Notes under the pieces: generated by a model
What the model was told of the DNA's origin: nothing
The model's database searches: none
The model's input: only the letters and a program-made list of their open reading frames with translations
From: Pseudoroseicyclus aestuarii
GTDB taxonomy: Bacteria > Pseudomonadota > Alphaproteobacteria > Rhodobacterales > Rhodobacteraceae
Assembly (NCBI RefSeq): GCF_003217255.1
Contig: NZ_QJTE01000001.1
Span: forward strand, 186,001-250,000
Length of the DNA stretch: 64,000 nt
Direction of reading: 5' to 3'
Translations under genes and position numbers: made by a program
Shown here: piece after piece, positions 27,901 to 38,540 of the stretch
Numbering within the stretch: the first letter of the stretch is position 1
Layout of the letters: each line of letters begins with the position of its first letter

Positions 27901-29094
27901 ATGAGGGACGCGATGGCAGGTCAGGACAAGGCCGAGGGGCCCATGGGCGAGGCGGCGCAGCAGGCAAGGCCGCAGGCGCTGGGCGCGGCGCCTGAGGCAA
28001 AGGTGCTGCAAAGCGAGCGGCGCGATTTCACCGATCTGGTGCCGACGGATCGCCCGCGCGCGCAGTCGATGCAGGGCTTTGACGACTGCTACACCGACAT
28101 CGTCGACTACATCGTCCGCTGCACCCACAAGATCTGGGACGAGCGCGACGTGGGCCTGATCTATACCCATTACACGCATAACTGCGTCCTTTATGGCACC
28201 ATGGGCGCGCTCTACACCCGCGAAGAGGTCGTGCGCGACACGATCCAGCGCCTCGTCTCCTTCCCCGAGCGGCGCGGGATGGCGACGCAGGTGGTCTGGG
28301 GCGGCGACGACCGCGAGGGGTTCTATACCTCGCATCTCGTCACCGGCTCGGGGCGCTATACGCAGAACGGGCATTTCGGCCCGGCCAGTGGCCGCCCCTT
28401 CGTCAGCCGCACCATCGCGGACTGCATGATCTACCAGAACAAGATCTATCGCGAATGGGTCGTGGCCGACCAGATGGCCATCGTGAAGCAGCTTGGCCTC
28501 GATCCGCAGGCCTGGGCCGAGAGGATCGCGACCGCGAAGCTGTCGCAGGGCGTCAACTCGCTCGATATCGGCGAGACGGGGGCGATGCTGGGCCAGTACC
28601 CCCCCGCGGAGGAGGCGGACCTCAGCCTCGCCTCCACCGACCTCGAGCGGCGGGTGCTGGACTGGATGCACCAGGTCTACAATCGCAAGATGTTCGGCCG
28701 CATCCGCGCCGAATACGCGCCGACCGCGCAGTACCACGGCCCCCTGATGAAGGAGCTGTATGGCGTCACATCGGTCATGCATCAGACCATCGGCCTCGTG
28801 GGATCCTTGCCCGACGCGCAATTCGCGCCGCAGCACATCTGCTCGACCCCCTGCGACGAGGGCGGCACCAAGGTCGCCGTGCGCTGGATCATGGAGGGGC
28901 ATCACCTGGGCTACGGCGGCATCGAAAGCTTCGGCGATCCGACCGGCAAGCGGGTGCAGGTCATGGGCATCACCCATCTGCACTACAAGGACGGGCGCAT
29001 CGTCGACGACTGGACGGTCTATGACGAGCTGTCGATGCTGGTGCAGGTCAAGATGGCGCAGCTTGCGGATCGGCCCTCGGCCCTGGCGGAGTGA
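27901..29094 (+). CDS. tandem SnoaL/NTF2-like domain protein
   Basis: A 397-residue protein with two NTF2/SnoaL-like cone domains. The first is about residues 60-200, with IVRCTHKIWDERDVGLIYTHY and YQNKIYREWVVADQ. The second is about 245-385, with VLDWMHQVYNRKMFGRI and LHYKDGRIVDDWTVYDE. Each ends in the strand-turn-strand typical of SnoaL-type polyketide cyclases and ester cyclases. Single-domain relatives act as cyclases, isomerases or dehydratases; what this doubled form does is unknown. A second start at 27913 is possible. It shares a promoter region with the AtzG-like gene and is followed by the LacI gene. Confidence 0.75.
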   Translation: MRDAMAGQDKAEGPMGEAAQQARPQALGAAPEAKVLQSERRDFTDLVPTDRPRAQSMQGFDDCYTDIVDYIVRCTHKIWDERDVGLIYTHYTHNCVLYGTMGALYTREEVVRDTIQRLVSFPERRGMATQVVWGGDDREGFYTSHLVTGSGRYTQNGHFGPASGRPFVSRTIADCMIYQNKIYREWVVADQMAIVKQLGLDPQAWAERIATAKLSQGVNSLDIGETGAMLGQYPPAEEADLSLASTDLERRVLDWMHQVYNRKMFGRIRAEYAPTAQYHGPLMKELYGVTSVMHQTIGLVGSLPDAQFAPQHICSTPCDEGGTKVAVRWIMEGHHLGYGGIESFGDPTGKRVQVMGITHLHYKDGRIVDDWTVYDELSMLVQVKMAQLADRPSALAE

Positions 29095-29157
29095 CCTGTT
29101 CCTCGCCGCCGGTGCCGCTATGCTGGGCGCCTGACGAGATTGGCGGCGAGGACGGAC

Positions 29158-30162
29158 ATGGCGGACAGACCGGTGACATCCGTGGACGTGGCGCGCCTTG
29201 CCGGCGTCAGCCAGTCCGCTGTCTCGCGCTACTTCACGCCCGGCGCCTCGGTCTCGGCCCGCATGGCCGAGAAGATCCGCGAGGCTTCTGACACGCTGGG
29301 CTATCGGCCCAACGTTCTGGCACGCTCGCTGATCACCGGGCGCAGCCGGATCGTCGGGCTGGTGGTCCATTACCTCGAGAACCAGTTCTATCCCGAGGTG
29401 GTGGAAAAGCTGTCCGTCGCGCTGCAGGCGCAGGGCTACCACGTGCTGCTGTTCATGGCGCAGCGCACGGTGGGCGATGTCGGGCCGGTGGTGCAGGACA
29501 TCCTCGATTACCGCGTCGATGCCATCGTCATGGTCTCGGTCTCCGTCAGCTCGGTCCTGGCAGAGCGCTGCGCCGCGCTGTCGATCCCGGTGCTGCTGTT
29601 CAACCGCGATCAGCCCGCGACGGGGCTGCGGGCCGTCACCTCGGACAACATCGAGGGCGGGCGCCTTGCCGCGCAGGTGCTGCTGGCCGGCGGCGCGCGG
29701 CGCATCGGCCATCTCGCCGGCTTCGAGGAGGCGCAGACCCAGATCGAGCGCGAACAGGGCTTTACCGAGGCGCTGGCCGAGGCCGGGCAGTCCATCAGCG
29801 CCCGCGCGGTGGGCAACTACCATTATGCCCAGGCGGCAGAGGCGACGCGGGCGCTGATGGCGGACCGACCCGACGCGATCTTCGCGGCGGACGATCACAT
29901 GGCCTTCGCCGCGCTCGACGTGATCCGCCACGAGTTCCGCCTGCGGGTGCCCGAGGATGTCGCCGTGGTCGGTTTCGACGACGTGCCGATGGCCGCCTGG
30001 CCCAGCTTCGACCTGACGACGATCCGGCAGCGGCGCGACCTGATGGTCGAAGGCGCGGTGGCCGACCTCATCGCCGCGATCGAGGGCGAGGAGGGGGACA
30101 CCCCGCGCAAGCGCCGCATCCCGCCCGAGCTGGTCGAGCGCGGCACCACTCGCCGCGCCTGA
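29158..30162 (+). CDS. LacI family transcriptional regulator
   Basis: A 334-residue repressor. The N-terminal helix-turn-helix TSVDVARLAGVSQSAVSRYF and hinge helix (LGYRPNVLARSLITGRSRIVGLVV) are followed by a periplasmic-binding-fold effector domain ending with DVAVVGFDDVPMAAWPSFDLTTIRQ. The start at 29158 has GAGG eight bases upstream; a TTG six codons earlier is less likely. Four LacI-geometry operators occur within about 12 kb on both sides and nowhere else that I could see, so this protein is the probable regulator of that gene set. The inducer is unknown. Confidence 0.92.
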   Translation: MADRPVTSVDVARLAGVSQSAVSRYFTPGASVSARMAEKIREASDTLGYRPNVLARSLITGRSRIVGLVVHYLENQFYPEVVEKLSVALQAQGYHVLLFMAQRTVGDVGPVVQDILDYRVDAIVMVSVSVSSVLAERCAALSIPVLLFNRDQPATGLRAVTSDNIEGGRLAAQVLLAGGARRIGHLAGFEEAQTQIEREQGFTEALAEAGQSISARAVGNYHYAQAAEATRALMADRPDAIFAADDHMAFAALDVIRHEFRLRVPEDVAVVGFDDVPMAAWPSFDLTTIRQRRDLMVEGAVADLIAAIEGEEGDTPRKRRIPPELVERGTTRRA

Positions 30163-30166
30163 TCCC

Positions 30167-31834
30167 TCAGCTCCAGCGGCAGATACAGGCGCCCCAGCCG
30201 TCCAGCCGGATCTCCCGCCCTTCCAGATCGGCGCCCGAGGCCATGACCGGCTCTGCCGCGCGCGGCAGGGCGAAGCGCTGCGGCTCGCGCGCCATGTTCA
30301 GCACCACGCACAGACCCCCTTCGCCGATTTCGCGCGCATAGGCGAAGAGGGCAGGGTGATTCGGCGCAAGGTCGCGGTAGCCGCCGTAAACCAGCGCGGG
30401 TTCGGCATGGCGCAGGGCGATCATCGCGCGGGTCCAGTCGTAGATGCCCTTCGGGTCGGCGCGGTCGGCGGCGACATTGACCGCCTCCGCGTTCGGGTTG
30501 ATGACCAGCCATGGCTGCCCGCTGGTGAAGCCGGCCCCCGGCCCCCCGTCCCATTGCATCGGCGTGCGCGTATGGTCGCGGCTGGTCCGGTTGAGGCGGG
30601 CGAGGAACTGCGCCTCGTCGGCGGTGCCGGCCTTCTGCGCGCGGGCCCAGGCATTGCGCACGGCGATGTCGTCGAACTGCGCGATCGCGGTGAAGGGGAA
30701 GTTCGTCATCCCGATCTCGTCGCCCTGGTAGAGGAAGGGCGTGCCGACCTGCGTCAGCAGCAGGGTCATCAACGCCTTGGCAGAGGGAACGCGCCAGCCC
30801 GGCGCGTCGTCGCCGTAGCGGCTGACCGGGCGGGTGGTGTCGTGATTGGCAAGGTAGACCGTGGTCCAGCCATGCGCGTCCATGCTGGCGGCCTGCCGGG
30901 CGAAGATCGCCTTGAACTCCGGCAGGGTCCAGTCGCGGGGCCAGCCGCCCTCGCCACGGTCGAACTCCACCACGTCGAACTGGAAGATCATGTCCAGCTC
31001 GCCGCGCCGGGCATCGACCATCCGCCGCATCTGCGCCTGGTCGAGGCCATTGCCCTCGCCCACCGTCATCACGTCGTACTGCGACAGCACCTCGGTGCGC
31101 ATCTCGCGCAGGTAGTCGTGCAGATGCGGCCCCTCGGCATAATGCTTCTGCGGCGTGCCCCCCTCGGGGATCGGCGGAAAGCCGGGCGTCTTGGAGATGA
31201 AGGGGATCACGTCCATGCGGAAGCCGTCGACGCCCTTGTCGAGCCAGAAGCGCATGAGGTCCCAGACTGCGCCGCGCACCGCGGGGTTCTCCCAGTTCAG
31301 ATCCGGCTGCTCGGGCGCGAAGAGGTGCAGGTAGTACTGGCCCGTCGCCTCGTCCCAGCTCCAGGCGGGGGTGGAGAAGAAGCTGGGCCAGTCGTTCGGC
31401 GGGCCGCCGCCGGGGGCGGGATCGGCCCAGATGTACCAATCGCGCTTCTGCGCATCGCGGCTGGCGCGGCTTTCCGCGAACCAGGCGTGCTGATCCGAGG
31501 TGTGATTGACCACGAGGTCCACCAGCAGCTTCATCCCCCGCGCATGCAGCCCCGCCAGCAGCGCGTCGAACTCCTCCATGCTGCCGAATTTTTCCGACAC
31601 GGCGCGGTAGTCGCGGATGTCATAGCCGTTGTCGCGGTCCGGGCTGTCGTAATGCGGGGAAAGCCAGATCACGTCGACGCCGAGGTCCGACAGGTGGTCC
31701 AGCCGCGCGGTGATCCCGGCGAGGTCGCCGATCCCGTCGCCGTTGCCGTCCATGAAGCTGCGCGGGTAGATCTGGTAGGCCACGGCCTCCTTCCACCAGG
31801 CGCGCGCGATGCCGTTCACCCTATCTGTCGTCAT
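30167..31834 (-). CDS. GH13 alpha-glucosidase
   Basis: A 555-residue glycoside hydrolase of the oligo-1,6-glucosidase/alpha-glucosidase type. Catalytic residues: nucleophile D208 in DGFRMDVI, acid/base E260 in MTVGEGNG, transition-state stabiliser D332 in LANHDTTRP. Also visible are the N-terminal WWKEAVAYQIYPRSF and the family calcium/turn motif DGNGDGIGDLAG. There is no signal peptide, so it splits an imported alpha-glucoside in the cytoplasm. It lies 2 bases after the transporter ATPase gene and is cotranscribed with it. It is not a GH31 sulfoquinovosidase. Confidence 0.93.
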   Translation of the reverse strand: MTTDRVNGIARAWWKEAVAYQIYPRSFMDGNGDGIGDLAGITARLDHLSDLGVDVIWLSPHYDSPDRDNGYDIRDYRAVSEKFGSMEEFDALLAGLHARGMKLLVDLVVNHTSDQHAWFAESRASRDAQKRDWYIWADPAPGGGPPNDWPSFFSTPAWSWDEATGQYYLHLFAPEQPDLNWENPAVRGAVWDLMRFWLDKGVDGFRMDVIPFISKTPGFPPIPEGGTPQKHYAEGPHLHDYLREMRTEVLSQYDVMTVGEGNGLDQAQMRRMVDARRGELDMIFQFDVVEFDRGEGGWPRDWTLPEFKAIFARQAASMDAHGWTTVYLANHDTTRPVSRYGDDAPGWRVPSAKALMTLLLTQVGTPFLYQGDEIGMTNFPFTAIAQFDDIAVRNAWARAQKAGTADEAQFLARLNRTSRDHTRTPMQWDGGPGAGFTSGQPWLVINPNAEAVNVAADRADPKGIYDWTRAMIALRHAEPALVYGGYRDLAPNHPALFAYAREIGEGGLCVVLNMAREPQRFALPRAAEPVMASGADLEGREIRLDGWGACICRWS

Positions 31835-31836
31835 GG

Positions 31837-32895
<1,059 letters not shown>

Positions 32896-32899
32896 GGGA

Positions 32900-33775
32900 T
32901 TATCCTTTCACGGCGCCGGCGGTCAGCCCGCCGACGATCTGGCGCTGGAAGAACATCACCAGCAGGAACAGCGGCACCGTCGCCGAGACCACGGATGAGA
33001 CGGCGAACATCACGTTCCCCTCGTTCTGGATCGAGCCGAGGAAGCTGGCGATCTTGGGGATCATGGTCTGGTTGTCCTGCCGCAGCAGCATCGCGGTGAC
33101 GGCGAAGTCGTTGTAGGCGAGGAGGAAGCTGAAGAGCCCCGTGGTGATGATGCCCGGCCACATCACGGGCAGGATCACCGTGCGAAAGGCCTGGAAGCGG
33201 GTGCAGCCGTCGACCATCGCAGCCTCGTCGAGATCGCGCGGGACGCTCAGGAAGAAGCTGTGCAGCATCCACAGGGTGAAGGGCTGGTTGATCGCCACCA
33301 GCACGATGATCGAGGTGGTGAGCGTGCCCCAGATGTTCAGCTCGAAGAAGGGCACGAGGTAGCCGGAGACCAGCGTGATATGCGGCATCGCGCGGAAGAT
33401 CAGCGCGACGATCAGGATCCAGAAGGCATAGCGATAGCCCGAGCGGGCAAGGGCATAGCCGCCCAGCGTGCCCAGGATCAGCGACAGCGTCACGGTGGCG
33501 ACCGTGACGATGGCGGTCGACAGCGCCGCGGCCCAGAAATCGTTCAGCACCCAGGCGCCGTAGTAGCCATCCCCGGTAAAGGCCCCGCCGGTCTGGCGGA
33601 CCGTGTTCACCCCGGTCAGGGCATTGGTCCAGTCCACCCGGCTGAAGAAGTCGGGCTCGACCTTGAAGCTGCCCCAGGCGGTCCAGAGGAAGGGGAAGCC
33701 GGCGGTGACCATCCAGACCAGCACGAAGAGCGTGGCGAAGACGGACAGCAGGCGGGAGGGGCGGTGCGCGGTCAT
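32900..33775 (-). CDS. sugar ABC transporter permease, MalG type
   Basis: A 291-residue permease with six helices. The coupling EAA loop is DLDEAAMVDGCTRFQAFRTVILPVMWPG. It has a large periplasmic segment (WTNALTGVNTVRQTGGAF) after the first helix. I start at MTAHRPSR (33775), since the frame upstream overlaps the previous gene's end. It pairs with the 33784-34818 product. Confidence 0.93.
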   Translation of the reverse strand: MTAHRPSRLLSVFATLFVLVWMVTAGFPFLWTAWGSFKVEPDFFSRVDWTNALTGVNTVRQTGGAFTGDGYYGAWVLNDFWAAALSTAIVTVATVTLSLILGTLGGYALARSGYRYAFWILIVALIFRAMPHITLVSGYLVPFFELNIWGTLTTSIIVLVAINQPFTLWMLHSFFLSVPRDLDEAAMVDGCTRFQAFRTVILPVMWPGIITTGLFSFLLAYNDFAVTAMLLRQDNQTMIPKIASFLGSIQNEGNVMFAVSSVVSATVPLFLLVMFFQRQIVGGLTAGAVKG

Positions 33776-33783
33776 GGCAATCC

Positions 33784-34818
33784 TCAGGCTGGCTTGCGCG
33801 AGAAGTCGCGCCATGTGCGGATCAGGACGGGCATCAGCAGGATGACCACGAAGAGGATCGTCATCATCGAGGTCGCGGCGGCACTGCCGAAAAGCTGGCC
33901 GTTCTCGGCCTTCAGGTCATTGAAGATGATGAAGGACAGCGAGGTGGCGCGGGCCTGCGCGTTGAAGCCGACGATGGGTTCGAGCACGCGGAAATTGTCC
34001 ATCAGCTGCACCAGCGCGACGAAGGTCGCCAGCGGCACGAGGTGCGGGATCACGACGAAGCGCACCCGCTCCCAGCGGCTGGCGCCGTCGATCATCGCGC
34101 TTTCCAGCGTGTCCTGCGGCACGGTCTGCAGCCCGGCGTAGAACACCACGAAGGAGAAGGGCGCCGCGATCCAGATGCCGTAAAGGAACAGCACCGCCCA
34201 TGTCAGCGGCCCCGAAGAGCCGATGGAAAGCGTCGGATCGTCGGCAATCCATTGCAGCGCGCGGCCAAGGATGCCGCGGCTGTTGAGCATCCAGTAGAGC
34301 ACCAGCGATCCGATCAGCGGCGTGATGATCATCGGCAGGAGCGAGACGAAGATCACTGGCCCCTTCAGCACCTTGGGGATGCGGTTCACCGCCAGCGCGA
34401 TCCAGAACCCCAGCGCGATGCCGCAGGGCGTCACGACCAGCGTATAGGCGATGGTGAACCCGAGGGCGCGGTAGAAGGGCAGCTGCGAGACCCGGCTCCA
34501 GAACTGGCCCCAGCTGCCCGAGGCGGACCAGAAGGCCGCGATCTCGCCCGTGGCAAGGTGGTTGCGGTTGAGGTAGGTGCCCAGCCCGTTGAACCGCCCC
34601 AGCGGCTGCGCGGCGCGCAGGGCGTTCGTCGCCTCGGCATCGACCCGCGTCTCGGTGGTGCAGCCGCCGAAGGGCGAACATGTCTCGACCTCGTGCAGGA
34701 TCTGCCCGTGCTCGACGAAAAGCGACTGCACGAGGACCGAGCCGATGGGCAGCGCGATGAAGAGGATCATCGCGATGGCCGAGGGCAGGATGAAGAACAG
34801 GAAGCTTCGGTGCGGCAT
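33784..34818 (-). CDS. sugar ABC transporter permease, MalF type
   Basis: A 344-residue permease with the coupling loop DTLESAMIDGASRWERVRFVVIPHL and a long periplasmic loop (about residues 40-110) between helices 1 and 2, containing a Cys pair in ETCSPFGGCTTET that could form a disulfide. This subfamily is usually found with alpha-glucosidases in Rhodobacteraceae-type clusters. It lies 92 bases after the binding-protein gene, with a stem-loop in between. Confidence 0.92.
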   Translation of the reverse strand: MPHRSFLFFILPSAIAMILFIALPIGSVLVQSLFVEHGQILHEVETCSPFGGCTTETRVDAEATNALRAAQPLGRFNGLGTYLNRNHLATGEIAAFWSASGSWGQFWSRVSQLPFYRALGFTIAYTLVVTPCGIALGFWIALAVNRIPKVLKGPVIFVSLLPMIITPLIGSLVLYWMLNSRGILGRALQWIADDPTLSIGSSGPLTWAVLFLYGIWIAAPFSFVVFYAGLQTVPQDTLESAMIDGASRWERVRFVVIPHLVPLATFVALVQLMDNFRVLEPIVGFNAQARATSLSFIIFNDLKAENGQLFGSAAATSMMTILFVVILLMPVLIRTWRDFSRKPA

Positions 34819-34881
34819 GGCGGGCAGCCTCCGGCGCGGGCGTCAAGGGGCGTCAGGGGGGCGCTAAGGCCCCCCCTTGGG

Positions 34882-34903
34882 GCCGGGGCCGCAGGGCCCC
34901 GGC
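34882..34903 (-). other. intercistronic stem-loop after the sugar SBP gene
   Basis: A perfect 9-bp stem, GCCGGGGCC/GGCCCCGGC with a 4-base loop, lies 7 bases after the binding-protein stop. It has no T-run. Position and structure match the stem-loop at 21001-21025, suggesting differential mRNA stability favouring the binding protein. Confidence 0.6.
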
Positions 34904-34910
34904 AGGCGGA

Positions 34911-36149
34911 TCAGTTCAGGAAGCCGCGTTCCTGCGCGGCGGCGGTATAGGCCGCCTCGACGCCTTCCAGCGCCTGCTCCGCGCTCTCGTTGCCCTGGAA
35001 GTAATCGACCAGCTCGGTCCCTAGCGCCGAATGCATAAGGTCCATGAAGGGCGTCGTCGGATAGGCGACGCCGCCCTCGAGGTTGGCGACGATGCCAACG
35101 GCATTGGCGGTCGGCTCGTAGCCCTCGATCATCCAGCTCGCGCCGGTGGGCTCTTCCTGCGCCAGCTCGGGCGCGATGCCGTACATCATCGCCTGGAAGC
35201 TGGCCGCCGCATCCTCGTCCGAGATGTTCTGCGCGATCGAGAAGCCGTCCCAGAACAGGGCGGCGCCGGGAATGCCCTTGTCCGCAACAGAGGGCGCGGC
35301 GATCAGCACGGTCTCGGCGGCGACCTCGGGGTAGTCGCCCTCGGTGTCGATCAGCGGCCCGGCCTGGCTGGCCCAGAGCTGGCCGATCGCGGCCTCTCCG
35401 GCGCCCCACATCTTCGATCCCTCGAGCGATCCGATGGTCAGGTAGTCGGGATCCATGAACTCGGTCATCGCCTTCATCATCTCGAGCGCGGCGATGCCCT
35501 CGGGGCTGTTCACCGCCGGCTCGGCAGAGCCGGGGGCGAAGAATTGCCCGCCCTCGGCCGAGTACATGTTGATGAATTCCTCGGCCAATTCCCAGCCGGG
35601 GGCGTAGGAGGAGACGAGCGGATATTCAATCAGCCCGGCGTCGCGGATGATCTGCGCATCCTCCAGGACCTCTTCCCAGGTCGCGGGCATCTCCTCGATC
35701 CCGGCCTCGTCGAAGATGTCTTGCCGGATGAAAAGGTGCTGGCCGTTCACCATGAAGGCCACGGCCATGATCTTCCCGTCGATGCGGATCAGCTGCTGGT
35801 CGGTCAGCTGGTCGCCATACTCGGCCACCAGATCGTCCAGCGGCCGCGCCAGCCCGGCGTTCAGCAGCGGCGGCAGGGAGTTGTTGGCGATGACCGCGAC
35901 GGTATATTCCGCCGGGTTGATCGACAGCGCCGGAACCTGCAGGTTCTTGTGCTCTTCGGTCTGGTTGACCGAGACCGTGACGCCGTCTCCGGCGCAGCTG
36001 TTCACGCGCTCCATCACCAGGTCGAGCGCGTTGAAGTCATTGGCCAGCACCCGCACCGATCCATCGCCCTCGATGCCGCATTCGGCAAGGGCGGCGGCGG
36101 GAGCCAGGGCGAGAAGGGCGGCGGCGCTGATACGAGAAAGACGGGTCAT
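34911..36149 (-). CDS. sugar ABC transporter substrate-binding protein
   Basis: A 412-residue extracellular solute-binding protein (family 1) with signal peptide MTRLSRISAAALLALAPAAALA. Two Cys (ECGIEG and NSCAGDG) near the N-terminus could form a disulfide. Typical blocks are LAEEFINMYSAEGGQFFAPG and GAALFWDGFSIAQNISDEDAAASF. It is first in the transporter operon. Operator C1 lies 75 bases upstream, and the promoter region is shared with the divergent second HisD-like gene. Expected ligand: an alpha-glucoside (inference from the GH13 gene). Confidence 0.92.
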   Translation of the reverse strand: MTRLSRISAAALLALAPAAALAECGIEGDGSVRVLANDFNALDLVMERVNSCAGDGVTVSVNQTEEHKNLQVPALSINPAEYTVAVIANNSLPPLLNAGLARPLDDLVAEYGDQLTDQQLIRIDGKIMAVAFMVNGQHLFIRQDIFDEAGIEEMPATWEEVLEDAQIIRDAGLIEYPLVSSYAPGWELAEEFINMYSAEGGQFFAPGSAEPAVNSPEGIAALEMMKAMTEFMDPDYLTIGSLEGSKMWGAGEAAIGQLWASQAGPLIDTEGDYPEVAAETVLIAAPSVADKGIPGAALFWDGFSIAQNISDEDAAASFQAMMYGIAPELAQEEPTGASWMIEGYEPTANAVGIVANLEGGVAYPTTPFMDLMHSALGTELVDYFQGNESAEQALEGVEAAYTAAAQERGFLN

Positions 36150-36223
36150 CGTCTGTGATCCTTCCTGTCGGGGGTCGGTGCGGCCCTTCGGGCTTCTGAC
36201 CGAAAATTTGCGACTCTGTCGGT

Positions 36224-36239
36224 TTGCAATCGTATGCAC
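36224..36239. promoter_or_regulatory. LacI-type operator, site C1 (transporter side)
   Basis: TTGCAATCGTATGCAC differs from site A only in the last base. It lies 75 bases upstream of the sugar binding-protein start, in the 252-base gap between divergent operons. Its distance to site C2 is 132 bases centre to centre, compatible with DNA looping by a LacI tetramer or paired dimers. Confidence 0.8.
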
Positions 36240-36355
36240 GCCTTAAATTTCAGAACAAGACTGTCATTTCATCTTTTCGTTTCGGCAAGCCGCCGCGGCC
36301 CCCTGCAACCCGGAAGATTTCTCTTGCAGCCCGAGGTGGCGCGGCTTTAGGCATA

Positions 36356-36371
36356 TTGCATACGATTGCAA
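36356..36371. promoter_or_regulatory. LacI-type operator, site C2 (second HisD side)
   Basis: TTGCATACGATTGCAA is the reverse complement of site A apart from one base. It lies 31 bases before the second HisD-like start, overlapping or just following where its promoter should be. Confidence 0.8.
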
Positions 36372-36401
36372 AATCGGGCGCGGCGAGGGGGGAGACGCGG
36401 C

Positions 36402-37736
36402 ATGGCCATCCATCTCAAAGAGGGCAAGGCGGCGGCGGAGCGCATTTCGGACGACGCCAAGGTCCGCGATACCGTGGAACGCGCGCTTGCCCGGATCGAG
36501 GCGGAGGGCGACGCCGCGGTGCGCGCCTTCAGCCAGGATTTCGACCACTACGCGCCCGAGAGCTTTCGCCTGACCGAGGATCAGATCGCCGCGCTGATCG
36601 CCCGGCTCAGCCCGCAGGAGCTGGCCGATATCCGTTTCGCCCAGGCGCAGGTGCGCCGCTTCGCCGAGGCGCAGCGCGCCTCGATCACCGATATCGAGGT
36701 CGAGACGCTGCCCGGCGTGATCCTGGGCCACAAGACGATCCCGGTGCAGTCGGTCGGCTGCTACGTGCCGGGCGGCAAGTTCCCGATGGTCGCCTCGGCG
36801 CATATGTCGGTTCTGACCGCCAGCGTCGCCGGCGTGCCCCGCATCGTCGCCTGCACGCCCCCGTTCCGTGGGCAGCCGAACCCCGCCGTCATCGCCGCGA
36901 TGCACATGGGCGGCGCGCATGAGATCTGGGTGCTGGGCGGTATTCAGGCCGTCGGCGCGATGGCGCTGGGCACCGAGACCATGGCCCCCGTCGACATGCT
37001 GGTCGGCCCCGGCAACGCCTATGTCGCCGAGGCCAAGCGCCAGCTTTATGGCCGTGTCGGCATCGACCTTTTCGCCGGACCGACCGAGACCCTGGTGATC
37101 GCCGACGAGACCGTGGATGCCGAGCTTTGCGCGACCGACCTGCTGGGACAGGCCGAGCATGGCTACAACTCGCCCGCCGTCCTGCTGACCACCTCGCGCG
37201 TCCTGGCCGAGGCCACGCTGGCCGAGGTGGCGCGCCTGCTGCAGATCCTGCCCACCGCCGAGACGGCTGGCAAAAGCTGGGAGGATTACGGCGAGGTCAT
37301 CCTCTGCGAGGATCATGACGAGATGCTGAAACTTGCGAACGAGATCGCCTCCGAGCATGTGCAGGTGATGACCGACCGCGACGACTGGTACCTCGAGAAG
37401 ATGACAAGCTACGGCGCCCTGTTCCTTGGCCCCCGCACCAATGTCGCCAATGGCGACAAGGTGATCGGCACCAACCACACGCTCCCGACGAAGAAGGCCG
37501 GCCGCTATACCGGCGGCCTCTGGGTCGGCAAGTTCCTCAAGACGCACAGCTACCAGCGCGTCACCACCGACGAAGCCGCCGCCGGGATCGGCGCCTATGG
37601 CAGCCGGCTCTGCATGCTCGAAGGCTTCGTCGGGCACGCCGAGCAGTGCAACCTGCGGGTCCGCCGCTACGGCGGGGCGAATGTCCCTTACGGCGAGGCC
37701 GCGCCGGTGCTGGCGGGGCAGGAGGCGTCGGAATGA
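36402..37736 (+). CDS. histidinol dehydrogenase-family protein (HisD paralogue 2, sulfopropanediol 3-dehydrogenase-like)
   Basis: A 444-residue HisD-fold enzyme. Zinc and catalytic residues are kept: Q/H in [11 protein letters not shown] in [10 protein letters not shown] in [15 protein letters not shown], and the late H in [13 protein letters not shown]. The N-terminus MAIHLKEGK and the stretch [18 protein letters not shown] resemble HpsN, which oxidises 2,3-dihydroxypropane-1-sulfonate to sulfolactate, and an SDR gene follows, as with HpsO. No sulfolactate desulfonation gene is present, so that substrate is only a possibility. The start at 36402 follows GGGGGGAG. It heads a six-gene operon behind operator C2. 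Confidence 0.85.
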   Translation: MAIHLKEGKAAAERISDDAKVRDTVERALARIEAEGDAAVRAFSQDFDHYAPESFRLTEDQIAALIARLSPQELADIRFAQAQVRRFAEAQRASITDIEVETLPGVILGHKTIPVQSVGCYVPGGKFPMVASAHMSVLTASVAGVPRIVACTPPFRGQPNPAVIAAMHMGGAHEIWVLGGIQAVGAMALGTETMAPVDMLVGPGNAYVAEAKRQLYGRVGIDLFAGPTETLVIADETVDAELCATDLLGQAEHGYNSPAVLLTTSRVLAEATLAEVARLLQILPTAETAGKSWEDYGEVILCEDHDEMLKLANEIASEHVQVMTDRDDWYLEKMTSYGALFLGPRTNVANGDKVIGTNHTLPTKKAGRYTGGLWVGKFLKTHSYQRVTTDEAAAGIGAYGSRLCMLEGFVGHAEQCNLRVRRYGGANVPYGEAAPVLAGQEASE

Positions 37737-38494
37737 TCCTGCCGCGCACCCCCTCCTTCCGCCTGGGCGGGCGCCGCGCGCTCGTCACCGGCGCCTCGTC
37801 GGGCATCGGGCTCGGCTGCGCCGCGGCGCTGGCCGAGGCGGGGGCCCATGTCACCTGCGTCGCCCGCCGCGAAGGCCCGCTTGAGGAGGCCGTGCAGGCG
37901 ATGCGGGCCGAGGGCTGGCAGGCCGAGGCGCGGGCGATGGACATCGCGGATCTCGAGGCGCAGGCCGGTCTCTTCGACGGGGCGCCCTTTGATGTCGTCG
38001 TGAATGCCGCCGGCACGGCGCGCCATTCCCCCGCGCTCGACACCGCGGCGCAGGATTTCGACGCGGTGATGGGGCTGAACCTGCGCGCCGCCTACTTCCT
38101 GTCGCAACAGGCCGCCCGCGCGTTGGTCGCGGCGGGGCGGGGCGGCAGCCTGATCCATATCTCCAGCCAGATGGCGCAGGTCGGCGGCATCGACCGCGCC
38201 GTTTATTGCGCCTCGAAGCACGCGCTCGAAGGCATGGTGAAGGCCATGGCGATCGAATGGGGGCCGCAGGGCATCCGCATCAACACCATCTGCCCGACCT
38301 TCGTGCGCACCCCGCTGACCGAACCGACCTTCGCCGACCCGCAAAAGCGCGCCTGGCTCGAGGGGCGGATCAAGCTGGGCCGCGCCGGAGAGGTCGAGGA
38401 TATCATGGGCGCCGCCCTCTACCTCGCCTCGGATGCCGCGGCGCTGGTGACGGGCACGGCGCTGATGGTCGACGGCGGCTGGACCGCGGAATGA
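37733..38494 (+). CDS. SDR family oxidoreductase
   Basis: A 253-residue classical short-chain dehydrogenase: cofactor motif VTGASSGIG (about residues 19-27), NAAG, catalytic Ser in IHISSQMAQ, and YxxxK in [10 protein letters not shown]. The Arg in CVARREGP after the second strand is compatible with NADP(H), but this is not decisive. ATG overlaps the stop of the second HisD-like gene (ATGA), so both enzymes are made together and probably act on consecutive alcohol groups. Confidence 0.9.
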   Translation: MILPRTPSFRLGGRRALVTGASSGIGLGCAAALAEAGAHVTCVARREGPLEEAVQAMRAEGWQAEARAMDIADLEAQAGLFDGAPFDVVVNAAGTARHSPALDTAAQDFDAVMGLNLRAAYFLSQQAARALVAAGRGGSLIHISSQMAQVGGIDRAVYCASKHALEGMVKAMAIEWGPQGIRINTICPTFVRTPLTEPTFADPQKRAWLEGRIKLGRAGEVEDIMGAALYLASDAAALVTGTALMVDGGWTAE

Positions 38495-38540
38495 CGGGCG
38501 CCGGGCCGGTCGCCCGCGCGCAGGAGAGGACTTGAGGGAC

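Noticed and set aside
30167-31834. Sulfoquinovosidase, suggested by the HpsN-like neighbour
   Set aside because: Catalytic motifs are GH13, not GH31, and no sulfoquinovose or sulfolactate desulfonation genes are in the window.
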